34,037 bases of DNA, taken from NCBI RefSeq assembly GCF_001402795.1, contig NZ_LIRE01000739.1, forward strand, positions 1 to 34,037. The letters run 5' to 3'. Made by a program: the position numbers and the translations under genes. Below the pieces are notes generated by a model. It made no database searches. It saw nothing but the letters and a program-made list of their open reading frames with translations, and had not been told where the DNA came from. This document shows, one piece after another, positions 6,285 through 13,852 of the stretch. The stretch's first letter is position 1; every line of letters begins with the position of its first letter. The DNA is from Pseudanabaena sp. 'Roaring Creek'. Its GTDB lineage: Bacteria; Cyanobacteriota; Cyanobacteriia; Pseudanabaenales; Pseudanabaenaceae.

Positions 6285-9221
6285 ATGGCTCATTCCACTC
6301 CTTACATTTCACGTCAACCGGCTGAGGATTTACAAAATTCCTTTGTCAGTGCTTTAGCTAATCCTGCCTTATATCCAGTAATGTTTTATATCTGGGGTAT
6401 AGGTGGTGTGGGTAAAACTACTCTTAAAGAACGATTAAAAGAAACCTATCGACAACAGGCTGATTTTACAGAAGTGTCGTTTGGATTAACTGAGCGGATT
6501 AATACGCCTATTGAGCTAATGGTGAAGCTTCACGAGCGGTTACCTCCATTGGGATTTTGGCAAGTAGATATACCAGCTAAAGATGATCCATTTCAGATGC
6601 TTTATAAGGAATATCAACAAATCGCCAATCAACTGCAAACTCAACCGATTGAGGGTAAAAATTCAGTAGAGAAAGAACAGCTAGATTTGGTAGAAAGCTT
6701 GCTCAAGCAAGGGGCAGGTGCAATAGCGGCTATATCGGGACTAAATAAACCGATGCTAGAGACAACGTTTGAAATTGCATTGAAAGGAAAAGATCTTTTG
6801 CGGAAGGTATTACAACAGCATCGAGCGACGAAGAAAAACACAGAATTGCAGGATTTGATGTTACATCCAATTCCTAAACTAACAAAAGCCTTTGTCGAAG
6901 CATTGGTATTGCGATCACAGAAAACTGGAAAGACAGTGGTTCTGGTTCTGGATACCTACGAAAAAGTCTTACCTGCTCTGGATTGTTGGCTATGGCAATC
7001 TTTGTTAGAAAATACAAAACTTCAGCAGCATCGGATACGGTTGGTGATGGCTGGTAGAAAAAGTTTATTGGATGAGGAGATGTGGCACAAGCTTCATCAG
7101 GATAGTAACCTCATTTTTGAGCTTAAGTTGAATCGATTTGATCAAAGCCAAACTCAGAGATATTTAAATAATATTGGCATTGAGGATGCGGCGGAAATCA
7201 CGAAGATCTTTAACTTTACAAAAGGATTGCCCTACTATCTCAATTTATATCGACAGCATCAGAAAAATGGTAAGCAGTTTAGCTTTGCTGAGGGCACTCA
7301 AAGTATTGTCAAGTTATTTCTACAGGGTTTGAATGATAGAGAGAAGCAAGCATTACAAATTGCTGCCTGTTGCAGGTGGTTTGATCGCCGATTAATTCAA
7401 CACTTGCTGGCTCAGCAATCTGAGTTGAACTGGGAAAATGGACAAAATTGCTATGATTGGTTGATCGATCGGAAAGATTTTGTGGAGTCGCTCCAAAGTT
7501 GTTATCGCCTTGATGATGTGGCGCGAGATGTTTTTCGAGAAGATCTATTTAAAGAATCGCGAGATAAATTCTATAAAATCCACCAAAATATTGCTCAATA
7601 CTTCTCAGAAGAAGCAGAGAAAGCAGTCTCTACTAGTGAACACATTACTGAAAAATATAATAGTTTAGAATGGCGTAATCACAAAAAAGAATATTTGTAT
7701 CACATTTCTTTTCTTAATGAGAGGGATTATCAAAAAATTTTTCTTACATATTTGTTTGAGTCTCATTATTTTCAGCAATTAGATATCGTTCAACAACCAG
7801 TTAAGAATATCTCATCTGAAGCCAACTTAGGTTTAGATAAATATGATTTACTGTCTGAGAAGGTGCGTAGATTTCTGAGCGATATTAAACCAGTGATTGA
7901 TTATGGACTTGAGATTATAGAAGAAGAGAAAAGTAATTGTTATTTTATTGCAATGGATGCTTTTATTAATAATTTTCATCTATTGTGTCAGCATTTGAAT
8001 AAAGTTGATGATGAAAATCTCAACAAATTATTTGATAAAAGCGATGAAGAAAAAAGTATAAGAGATTTAATTACTAACTTTTCAACTCAAATTCATACTT
8101 TTAGAGACTCATTTTATGATTTTTTATTGGGTCAGATAGAGCCAGCAAAGAAAATGATTTTCAGAAATGACTCTTTGGAAGGGTTAGCTAAGTTTGTTTT
8201 ATTAATTTATAAAGCTAGATGTATTTCAGAGACCAAAGATTTGAGCCTAAATGGAGCTAAGCAATGTGCAATATCGCTAAACAATAATAACGATTACAAG
8301 GAATTCACTGCCAATATATTTTTGATGCTTGGTAAGACTTATTTTATATTAGATATGTATGAAGATGCTTGTGATTCTTATCGTCATGCTATCGAAACTA
8401 ACCATAGTTATGAAGCTTTGTGCTCGATGGCTCTTTGTCTTGATATCCAAGGAAAGTATGAAGAAGCCCATGACTTTCACAGCCGTGCTTTGACTAGAAA
8501 CCGTGATGAGAGAGCCAAAATAGTTCTTTTTTTTAATGATATAAAGAATCTATTAGATTTATTTCATGGCAATAAAAAAGAAGCGTTTAGCAACTATCTA
8601 GAGAATAGATTAATCCAATATTTGCCTAACATTAAAGAAGCGGAATATGCTACTGGAATAGCTTCTATACTTAGTTTACTTGGCTGGCATGATGAAGCAA
8701 TTTCTTTTTTGAATAAATGCCTATTAAACAATTCTGAATCCTATGAAATATGGTATAGGAAAGGTCATATATTCCTTCAATTAGCTAGATACGAAGAAGC
8801 TGTCTTATCCTTTAATAAAGCAATTTTTATTAAATCTGACTACTACTCTGCATGGAACGAGCAAGGTTTTGCTTTAAGACAATTAGGCAGATATGAAGAA
8901 GCTATTTTATCCCATAACAAAGCCTTAGAAATCAATCCTGACGACAATAATGCATTGAGTCATCGAGGTTATGCTTTCTTAAGATTGGGAAGACTGGATG
9001 AGGCTTTTGCTGATTTTGAAAGACAAATGGAATTTAGTAAGGGCAGTTCTTATTATGACAAAGCCTGTTTCTATGCAGTACAGAATCAAATTGATGAAGC
9101 TATTCCCAATCTACAAAAAGCTATTGAGATAGATAGTGAGGAATATTCTAGCAGAGCAAAGACAGACTTCGATTTTGACAACATCCGTCACGATCCACGC
9201 TTTCAAGCCTTAATACAATAG
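6285..9221 (+). CDS. STAND-like NTPase with C-terminal TPR repeats
   Basis: This is a 978-residue protein. The Walker A motif GIGGVGKTT lies at residues 38-46, the Walker B-like VVLVLDTYEKV near 215-225, and RLVMAGRKSLLDE downstream is consistent with a STAND/NB-ARC-like module. The C-terminal third has tetratricopeptide-like units (for example residues near 820-930: AWNEQGFALRQLGRYEEAILSHNKALEINP in two pieces), ending DPRFQALIQ. STAND proteins are switch ATPases, and several bacterial ones sense phage proteins with their repeats. Only 37 residues precede the P-loop, so no N-terminal effector domain is fused. A PIN toxin-antitoxin pair follows after 11 bp in an apparent operon. HIP1 octamers are absent. 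The defence role is inference. Confidence 0.8.
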   Translation: MAHSTPYISRQPAEDLQNSFVSALANPALYPVMFYIWGIGGVGKTTLKERLKETYRQQADFTEVSFGLTERINTPIELMVKLHERLPPLGFWQVDIPAKDDPFQMLYKEYQQIANQLQTQPIEGKNSVEKEQLDLVESLLKQGAGAIAAISGLNKPMLETTFEIALKGKDLLRKVLQQHRATKKNTELQDLMLHPIPKLTKAFVEALVLRSQKTGKTVVLVLDTYEKVLPALDCWLWQSLLENTKLQQHRIRLVMAGRKSLLDEEMWHKLHQDSNLIFELKLNRFDQSQTQRYLNNIGIEDAAEITKIFNFTKGLPYYLNLYRQHQKNGKQFSFAEGTQSIVKLFLQGLNDREKQALQIAACCRWFDRRLIQHLLAQQSELNWENGQNCYDWLIDRKDFVESLQSCYRLDDVARDVFREDLFKESRDKFYKIHQNIAQYFSEEAEKAVSTSEHITEKYNSLEWRNHKKEYLYHISFLNERDYQKIFLTYLFESHYFQQLDIVQQPVKNISSEANLGLDKYDLLSEKVRRFLSDIKPVIDYGLEIIEEEKSNCYFIAMDAFINNFHLLCQHLNKVDDENLNKLFDKSDEEKSIRDLITNFSTQIHTFRDSFYDFLLGQIEPAKKMIFRNDSLEGLAKFVLLIYKARCISETKDLSLNGAKQCAISLNNNNDYKEFTANIFLMLGKTYFILDMYEDACDSYRHAIETNHSYEALCSMALCLDIQGKYEEAHDFHSRALTRNRDERAKIVLFFNDIKNLLDLFHGNKKEAFSNYLENRLIQYLPNIKEAEYATGIASILSLLGWHDEAISFLNKCLLNNSESYEIWYRKGHIFLQLARYEEAVLSFNKAIFIKSDYYSAWNEQGFALRQLGRYEEAILSHNKALEINPDDNNALSHRGYAFLRLGRLDEAFADFERQMEFSKGSSYYDKACFYAVQNQIDEAIPNLQKAIEIDSEEYSSRAKTDFDFDNIRHDPRFQALIQ

Positions 9222-9224
9222 GAG
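9220..9224 (+). promoter_or_regulatory. Ribosome binding site overlapping the ATPase stop codon
   Basis: AGGAG at 9220-9224 shares its first two bases with the TAG stop (9219-9221) of the STAND-like ATPase and lies 8 nt before the antitoxin ATG at 9233. Ribosomes finishing the ATPase would be placed to start the antitoxin, which argues for co-transcription and coupling. Confidence 0.65.
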
Positions 9225-9232
9225 AAAACACC

Positions 9233-9487
9233 ATGACTACCCTACTCGAACAAGCCTTTACCGCCGCTACTCAACTCTCCCAAGAGAGACAAGACCAACT
9301 AGCACAGCTAATCCTGCAAGAAATTTCACGACCACAGCATCAACAAGTCAATAAAATACAAAAAAGTCCCCTCCAAATATTTACAGAACTTGGCTTAGTT
9401 GGATGTATTGAAGGAGAGCCAGATCTCTCAGTTAACTACAAATCCATAGTCAAATCCTACATTCTCAAAAAGCATGATCATCATTGA
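9233..9487 (+). CDS. Antitoxin-like protein of the second PIN pair
   Basis: This 84-residue protein has a helical N-terminus of the type LLEQAFTAATQLSQERQDQLAQLILQEI and a variable tail, similar to DUF2281/VapB-like antitoxins next to PIN toxins in cyanobacteria. It overlaps the PIN gene by 14 bp and follows the STAND-like ATPase by 11 bp, with AGGAG overlapping that gene's stop. Antitoxin assignment comes from size and position. No DNA-binding motif is clear. Confidence 0.75.
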   Translation: MTTLLEQAFTAATQLSQERQDQLAQLILQEISRPQHQQVNKIQKSPLQIFTELGLVGCIEGEPDLSVNYKSIVKSYILKKHDHH

Positions 9488-9884
9488 TACAGGAGCTTTT
9501 GTCGCACTTTTCAATCGTCGCGATTCTGCCCATCTAGCAGCACAAAGAGCCTTTGAGACAATCCAAGAACCAATGATTACGACATTCCCTGTCATTACCG
9601 AAACCTGCTACTTCCTAGCCGCAACAGTCAGCCACACCGCCCAATCCAACTTTCTTAAAAGCTTTGTCCTAGGAGCCTTTCAAATATTCGACCTTGAACC
9701 AACTCACATCGATCGCATGATTGTTCTCATGGAAAAATATGCAGATCTTCCAATGGATATGGCAGATGCCTCTTTAGTTGTTTTAGCCGAGCAGTTAAAA
9801 AGTGGACGTATATTAACCGTCGATCGCCGAGACTTCACTGTCTATCGCTGGAACAACAAACCATTTGAGAACCTTTTGACGTAA
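9474..9884 (+). CDS. PIN-domain toxin, VapC-like
   Basis: The 136-residue PIN protein shows D5 (IIIDTGAFVALF), E43 (VITETCYFL), D98 (MDMADASLVVLAE) and acidic residues in ILTVDRRDF (D117, D120), a full set for a metal-dependent ribonuclease. The start ATG at 9474 lies inside the antitoxin gene (14-bp overlap). The pair appears to be the tail of an operon led by the STAND-like ATPase. Just after the stop is a short decayed copy of that ATPase gene's 3' end. Confidence 0.9.
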   Translation: MIIIDTGAFVALFNRRDSAHLAAQRAFETIQEPMITTFPVITETCYFLAATVSHTAQSNFLKSFVLGAFQIFDLEPTHIDRMIVLMEKYADLPMDMADASLVVLAEQLKSGRILTVDRRDFTVYRWNNKPFENLLT

Positions 9885-9886
9885 AG

Positions 9887-9922
9887 CCGTGATCGCCACA
9901 TTCAAGCCTTGATACAATATAG
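9887..9922 (+). pseudogene. Short decayed copy of the STAND gene 3' end
   Basis: This 36-bp stretch aligns with 9185-9222, the last codons (DPRFQALIQ, stop) of the ATPase. The block TTCAAGCCTTRATACAATA is shared with one substitution, and CCGT..GATC..CCAC precedes it in both copies with small gaps. The match is short, so chance cannot be excluded. The layout repeats that of the first PIN pair: intact gene, antitoxin, toxin, then a broken 3' end of the intact gene. Confidence 0.5.
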
Positions 9923-9951
9923 TTACTAGAGCTTTGCTTAGCTATTTCTGC

Positions 9952-10968
9952 TTACCCGCTTAGCAATTCCCCAACTGCTTGGCGAATGAACTTCTCATCT
10001 TCAGGATTTTGATAGGGATTACCCGCACGATGTCCCCAGATTGAAGGAATGGGAAGATATGAACTATGGGGAATTAGAGCCGCCTCGCGATCGCAATCTT
10101 CGGGGGTGAAATACAAATCCGTAGTGCCGGGCATGACTAGGGTTTTCGCTTGAATCGACCGCATGGCAAGTTCATAATCTTTTTGATAAATAGGATTATC
10201 GCTGACATCGCACCTGAGCCAAGTATCAAGCATCGCCATCAAATTTCGCGGATCGCGCTTGCGATAACCAGCTTCCCAACCACGCAAGAGATAATCTTCG
10301 AGAGATTCATAACCGAATTGATAATACAAACCTTCACGATAAAAGGCTTGGGATGCTGCCCAACTAGCGTAAATTCTGGCAAAGGTGCGAAATCCGCGAT
10401 CGGGAATTCCATCAAAATTAGTTCCATTCCAAGTTGGATCGCCAGTTAGAGAATAGCGTAAACTCTCTAAGAAAATGCGATTATGATCGGTGGTTTTCGC
10501 CGTGCCGCAAATGGCGGCGATACGTTCGACGCGATCGCTATATAACGCACCCCAATGATAGGCTTGCTGAGCACCCATCGACCAGCCATAAACTAGGGCT
10601 AAGCGCTCAATCCCAAAGACTTCACGCAGCAATTGCTCTTGAGCCGTAACATTATCTAGATGGGTAAACCAGAAACCCTGCTCAGCTAAGCCACATTCAG
10701 CGCAATTGCTGGGCGAACTCGATAGTCCATTCCCAAACATATTGATGATAATCACGAACCACTTTGTCGGATCGAGAATGCCATCAGGTCGCACTAGCCA
10801 CTCAATATCAGGGTGTTGCGCTCCGTAGGAGGTGGGATAGAGAATTACATTGGAGCGATCGCTATTTAGTTCGCCGTAGGTTTGATACACCAATTGTGCT
10901 TTTGGCAAAACCGCACCGCACTGAAGCTGAAAGTTCTTAATTTCAAAAACATTTCCAAAAACATTCAT
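9952..10968 (-). CDS. Alpha/beta hydrolase, MetX (homoserine acetyltransferase) superfamily
   Basis: The 338-residue protein has the nucleophile elbow YGWSMGAQQAY (S130), an acid in PGTTDLYFTPED (D284) and a histidine in IWGHRAGNP (H313), a complete catalytic triad. The N-terminal region (LVYQTYGELNSDRSNVILYP) is typical of the MetX superfamily. True MetX enzymes have GGSMGGMQ at the elbow, so an acyltransferase role in methionine synthesis is doubtful; a hydrolase or other acyl transfer is possible. The start ATG overlaps the stop of the upstream desaturase gene by 4 bp (10965-10968), suggesting a coupled pair. Confidence 0.82.
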   Translation of the reverse strand: MNVFGNVFEIKNFQLQCGAVLPKAQLVYQTYGELNSDRSNVILYPTSYGAQHPDIEWLVRPDGILDPTKWFVIIINMFGNGLSSSPSNCAECGLAEQGFWFTHLDNVTAQEQLLREVFGIERLALVYGWSMGAQQAYHWGALYSDRVERIAAICGTAKTTDHNRIFLESLRYSLTGDPTWNGTNFDGIPDRGFRTFARIYASWAASQAFYREGLYYQFGYESLEDYLLRGWEAGYRKRDPRNLMAMLDTWLRCDVSDNPIYQKDYELAMRSIQAKTLVMPGTTDLYFTPEDCDREAALIPHSSYLPIPSIWGHRAGNPYQNPEDEKFIRQAVGELLSG

Positions 10969-12005
10969 GCTGCCGAGTTCCCAGTCTTCTCACCAAAATT
11001 AGCGGTGATTTGCCGATGGACATTGAAGTAGCCCTTTTCAACACATTCAAAATGGGAACCTAGTTTTGCATGGGCTGCGCCTAATTGATGGAAGGGAATG
11101 GAAGCATAGAGATGATGCTCGGCATGGTAGGAGATATTCCAAATCAAGAATCGCAGGGGCGCAAGGGTGAGCGTGGTGCGGGTATTGGCGAGCATATTGT
11201 CGGTATTGGGGCGATCGGTATGCTCGGCTAGGAGCAAAAATCGCAAAATTGGCTGACCGACTGCGAGGGGCAGCATCCAATAGGTGATAAACCAAGGCTG
11301 CTGGAAGTATACAGAAATCGCGATCGCCACGGCATAAACCAATAGCTGTAAACGGTTCGAGCGAATCACTTCGGCATAGGAACTTTCGGGAATAAAGGGA
11401 CAGTTCTCGAAGTTGCCGATCGCTGTAAGAAAATGTCTCTTAAACTTACCAATCCACCAAGTAATCCCGCTAATTTCGATGATATATTCCTTGAGATTAG
11501 TCGGCTTGCGATCGCTGAGTTCGGGATCTTTATCGAGAATCTGTGTATAGCGATGATGCCACTTGTGATAGAGGCGATAGAAGGTACTATTGTAAAAAGA
11601 TAAAAGTCCTGCAAACCAACAAAGGACATCATTGGCGCGATTATTGGTAAAAACAGTACGATGGGAGGATTCGTGCAGTGGCGCAAACATAATCGCAAAG
11701 CTAAATCCATAAAGCACGAGGGCAGGTATTGCTATAAACCAGCGATCGCTCAGATTCCCCATATTTGTGCCCCAGAGATAGCCACTACCAGCCATCACGA
11801 TAAGATGTCCTAGTAATTGCAAAGTTCCTTTGACATTCGACTTGACATTTAAAGCGCTTAATTCTTGAGGAGAAAGAAGTTGATTCGGTTTTAGAACGGG
11901 TTTTCCTAAATTTAATTTCAAATTCATTTCAGGGTTAATTTCATTCGGTGATAGAGAAATTACATCTGCTTCACTATCAATATTTTTAACATCACTGGAA
12001 AACAT
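10965..12005 (-). CDS. Membrane fatty-acid desaturase family protein
   Basis: The 346-residue integral membrane protein has three histidine boxes: HESSH (111-115), HKWHH (147-151) and HAEHH (294-298). Hydrophobic segments lie around residues 62-80, 88-108 and 215-260. Histidine boxes of this kind hold the di-iron centre of acyl-lipid desaturases and related hydroxylases or ketolases. The roughly 60-residue N-terminus is hydrophilic and of low complexity. The gene is first in a two-gene operon with the MetX-like hydrolase and is divergent from the creatininase gene. I cannot assign the double-bond position. Confidence 0.85.
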   Translation of the reverse strand: MFSSDVKNIDSEADVISLSPNEINPEMNLKLNLGKPVLKPNQLLSPQELSALNVKSNVKGTLQLLGHLIVMAGSGYLWGTNMGNLSDRWFIAIPALVLYGFSFAIMFAPLHESSHRTVFTNNRANDVLCWFAGLLSFYNSTFYRLYHKWHHRYTQILDKDPELSDRKPTNLKEYIIEISGITWWIGKFKRHFLTAIGNFENCPFIPESSYAEVIRSNRLQLLVYAVAIAISVYFQQPWFITYWMLPLAVGQPILRFLLLAEHTDRPNTDNMLANTRTTLTLAPLRFLIWNISYHAEHHLYASIPFHQLGAAHAKLGSHFECVEKGYFNVHRQITANFGEKTGNSAA

Positions 12006-12141
12006 GATTAAAAACTCATTATGTACTTACATTATGGCATTTGGCTTTTCATGCCGTTATAACCTATCAGTATCGCGCCAAAAAGTTTTTGAATAAGTCA
12101 AAGTTAATACTAAACAATTAAAATCTATACAATTAAAATCT

Positions 12142-12864
12142 ATGCTCTTACATTTATCCACATGGCAAGAAGTCGAAGCTTACCTAAAGCGATCGCCAGC
12201 GGTAATTATTCCCATCGGCTCCACCGAGCAGCATGGACCCACAGGCTTAATCGGGACTGATTTTATTTGCGCCGAAGCGATCGCCCGTGCGGTTGGGGAA
12301 AAAGCCGATGCTTTGGTTACCTCGACGCTGACTCTGGGCATGGCGGAACATCATACGGGCTTTGCAGGTACGATTAGCCTCAAGCCATCTACCCTTAACT
12401 TAGTAATTCATGATGTGGTGCGATCGCTCGCCAAACATGGATTTAAACGTTTTTTCTTTCTCAATGGTCATGGTGGCAATATTGCCGTACTGAAAAATGC
12501 CTTTACCGAGATTGCTAACGAACTGCCCGATACAAGCTTTCGGCTCGGTAACTGGTGGGCAAGTAACGAAATTTATAAGCTGGTGAAAGAGTTATATGGC
12601 AATCAAGAAGGCTACCATGCCACACCTAGCGAAATTGCGGTAACCATGTATCTTTACCCTGACTCGATTAAGAACGCACCGCTCAGCCAATCGGTCAATA
12701 AGGATAGCCGTATCTATAGCCCTGAAGAATTTCGTCAACGCTATCCCGATGGACGGATGGGTTCAAATCCAGCCCTTGCCACAGTCGAGCATGGGAAACA
12801 ACTTTTTGAACTAGCCGTCAAAGAGCTAGTCAGCCAGTACAACGATTTTCTTGCCGAGGCTTAA
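12142..12864 (+). CDS. Creatininase-family amidohydrolase
   Basis: The 240-residue protein shows the family's metal-site motifs: PIGSTEQHGPTG with GTDF, then FLNGHGGN, and GYHATPSE in place of the usual HAGETETS segment. The family includes creatinine amidohydrolase, MftE-type peptidases and riboflavin or F420 pathway hydrolases; cyanobacterial members are uncharacterised. The length (240) is normal. It is followed by a 340-bp gap full of palindromic repeat elements. Confidence 0.87.
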   Translation: MLLHLSTWQEVEAYLKRSPAVIIPIGSTEQHGPTGLIGTDFICAEAIARAVGEKADALVTSTLTLGMAEHHTGFAGTISLKPSTLNLVIHDVVRSLAKHGFKRFFFLNGHGGNIAVLKNAFTEIANELPDTSFRLGNWWASNEIYKLVKELYGNQEGYHATPSEIAVTMYLYPDSIKNAPLSQSVNKDSRIYSPEEFRQRYPDGRMGSNPALATVEHGKQLFELAVKELVSQYNDFLAEA

Positions 12865-12869
12865 TATGT

Positions 12870-12958
12870 AAGTAGCTAAGCATATCTAGAAGAGCGTACC
12901 GCCTGCGTAGCGGGCGGTACGCTCTCTGGTTTTGGTTTTTAATTATGCCCAGCTACTT
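12870..12958. mobile_element. Repeat element, family D copy 1
   Basis: Outer inverted repeats AAGTAGCTAAGCATA (12870-12884) and TATGCCCAGCTACTT (12944-12958) enclose a palindrome at 12891-12925. That palindrome has 13-bp arms (AGAGCGTACCGCC) and centre GCGTAGC. The right arm continues into AATTAAAAACC-like sequence shared with the copy at 21194-21301. It lies 6 bp after the creatininase stop. Confidence 0.7.
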
Positions 12959-12966
12959 ATATGGAC

Positions 12967-13167
12967 TAATACCAATTCACGAAAGTGTGGCAACACTTTT
13001 GTGAATTAAAAACCAAACCTAGTAGTCTGCCACGAGAACTTTGACTAGTTGGGGGTTATTGAAACGAGCGAAGCTCGTTTCAATAACCCCGCAAATTTCC
13101 TTTGGTAGACTACTAGTAAGGGTTTGAAAAGCTAAAAATGGCGTAGCCATTTTTAGCTTTGGTATAA
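12967..13167. mobile_element. Composite repeat element, family A copy 1 (interrupted by B)
   Basis: The ends are TAATACCAA (left) and TTGGTATAA (right). Inside are a left hairpin at 12974-13007 (arms AATTCAC.AAAGTGT) and a right palindrome at 13128-13160 with 15-bp arms and centre GCGTAGC. A second copy at 21016-21187 has the same order of parts. Between the two hairpins a separate element (13022-13113) has been inserted. Confidence 0.75.
13022..13113. mobile_element. Repeat element B inserted at a TA in element A
   Basis: Terminal inverted repeats GTAGTCTGCCA and TGGTAGACTAC bound 92 bp, flanked on both sides by TA (13020-13021 and 13114-13115). Inside is a perfect 18-bp-arm palindrome at 13052-13090 (GGGGTTATTGAAACGAGC arms, centre GCGAAGC). 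Removing the element and one TA restores the sequence found in the uninterrupted A copy near 21090. Confidence 0.75.
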
Positions 13168-13211
13168 AGCAAGATTAAGTCATTTACAGCAACGCGTAAA
13201 ATCACTAATCG

Positions 13212-13814
13212 TTGTATGCTGATCAACTTAAACATCAAAAGTACTTGCATTTTGGCATCATGCTCGATCGTGCAGCGATAACCGTAGCTATCTCCCTATG
13301 CCCTGAAGAAGCAGTTTGCTACTTAGCGAGGGTCTATACAACCTTAGTGGTTTTCAATCCCCCTGAATTTATCAAAACATCCGTTGGCAGCAGAGTGCTA
13401 ATTCATTCGCTTGGATATCCCGATAATCCCGAATCTGCTTATATATGCAAACAACTGATGGATGAATTTGGCTTTGATACCGAAACTTTTCCTGCAACTG
13501 CTCTACAGGGGCTAGCGACGATCGATTCGATATTTCCCTGCGATCGCCAAAACCTAGAAGTAGATTTTGAAATAGATCGCCAGCTAGATATTGCGCCCAC
13601 AAGTCTCATTGATATTCAATCAAGGGTAGAAGATCGCGGACAATCAGCATGGTTAGTACAACTAAAAGAAACCTACTTTCTGCAAGAACCAATTTACGAT
13701 GTTTTGCCTCCCATCAATACCGAAACAGGCAATGTTTGGCTACCACAACATAAATCCCATTTAGAAGATTTTCGCAAAGCTCTAAGGCGAGACATTCTCC
13801 GCAGCAAGGTTTAA
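13212..13814 (+). CDS. Hypothetical protein, about 200 residues
   Basis: I do not recognise this family. The frame opens at a TTG (13212) directly after an in-frame stop; the first ATG is at 13260 and would give 184 residues. The protein is soluble and mildly acidic, with no membrane segment or obvious nucleotide-binding motif. It ends in a basic helix (LEDFRKALRRDILRSKV). It is flanked by an element-filled gap on the left and a short terminator-like hairpin on the right, so it is probably transcribed alone. Confidence 0.65.
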   Translation: MYADQLKHQKYLHFGIMLDRAAITVAISLCPEEAVCYLARVYTTLVVFNPPEFIKTSVGSRVLIHSLGYPDNPESAYICKQLMDEFGFDTETFPATALQGLATIDSIFPCDRQNLEVDFEIDRQLDIAPTSLIDIQSRVEDRGQSAWLVQLKETYFLQEPIYDVLPPINTETGNVWLPQHKSHLEDFRKALRRDILRSKV

Positions 13815-13820
13815 AGATAG

Positions 13821-13845
13821 AAAGGCTTCGCTTTGCGAAGCCTTT
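13821..13845. terminator. Bidirectional terminator hairpin between convergent genes
   Basis: AAAGGCTTCGC and GCGAAGCCTTT are perfect 11-bp arms around TTT, followed by T residues. It lies 6 bp after the hypothetical gene and 8 bp before the stop of the convergent PQQ-like gene. The centre, GCTTTGC, fits the GC-NNN-GC pattern of the window's other palindromes. Confidence 0.8.
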
Positions 13846-13852
13846 TTAGGTT

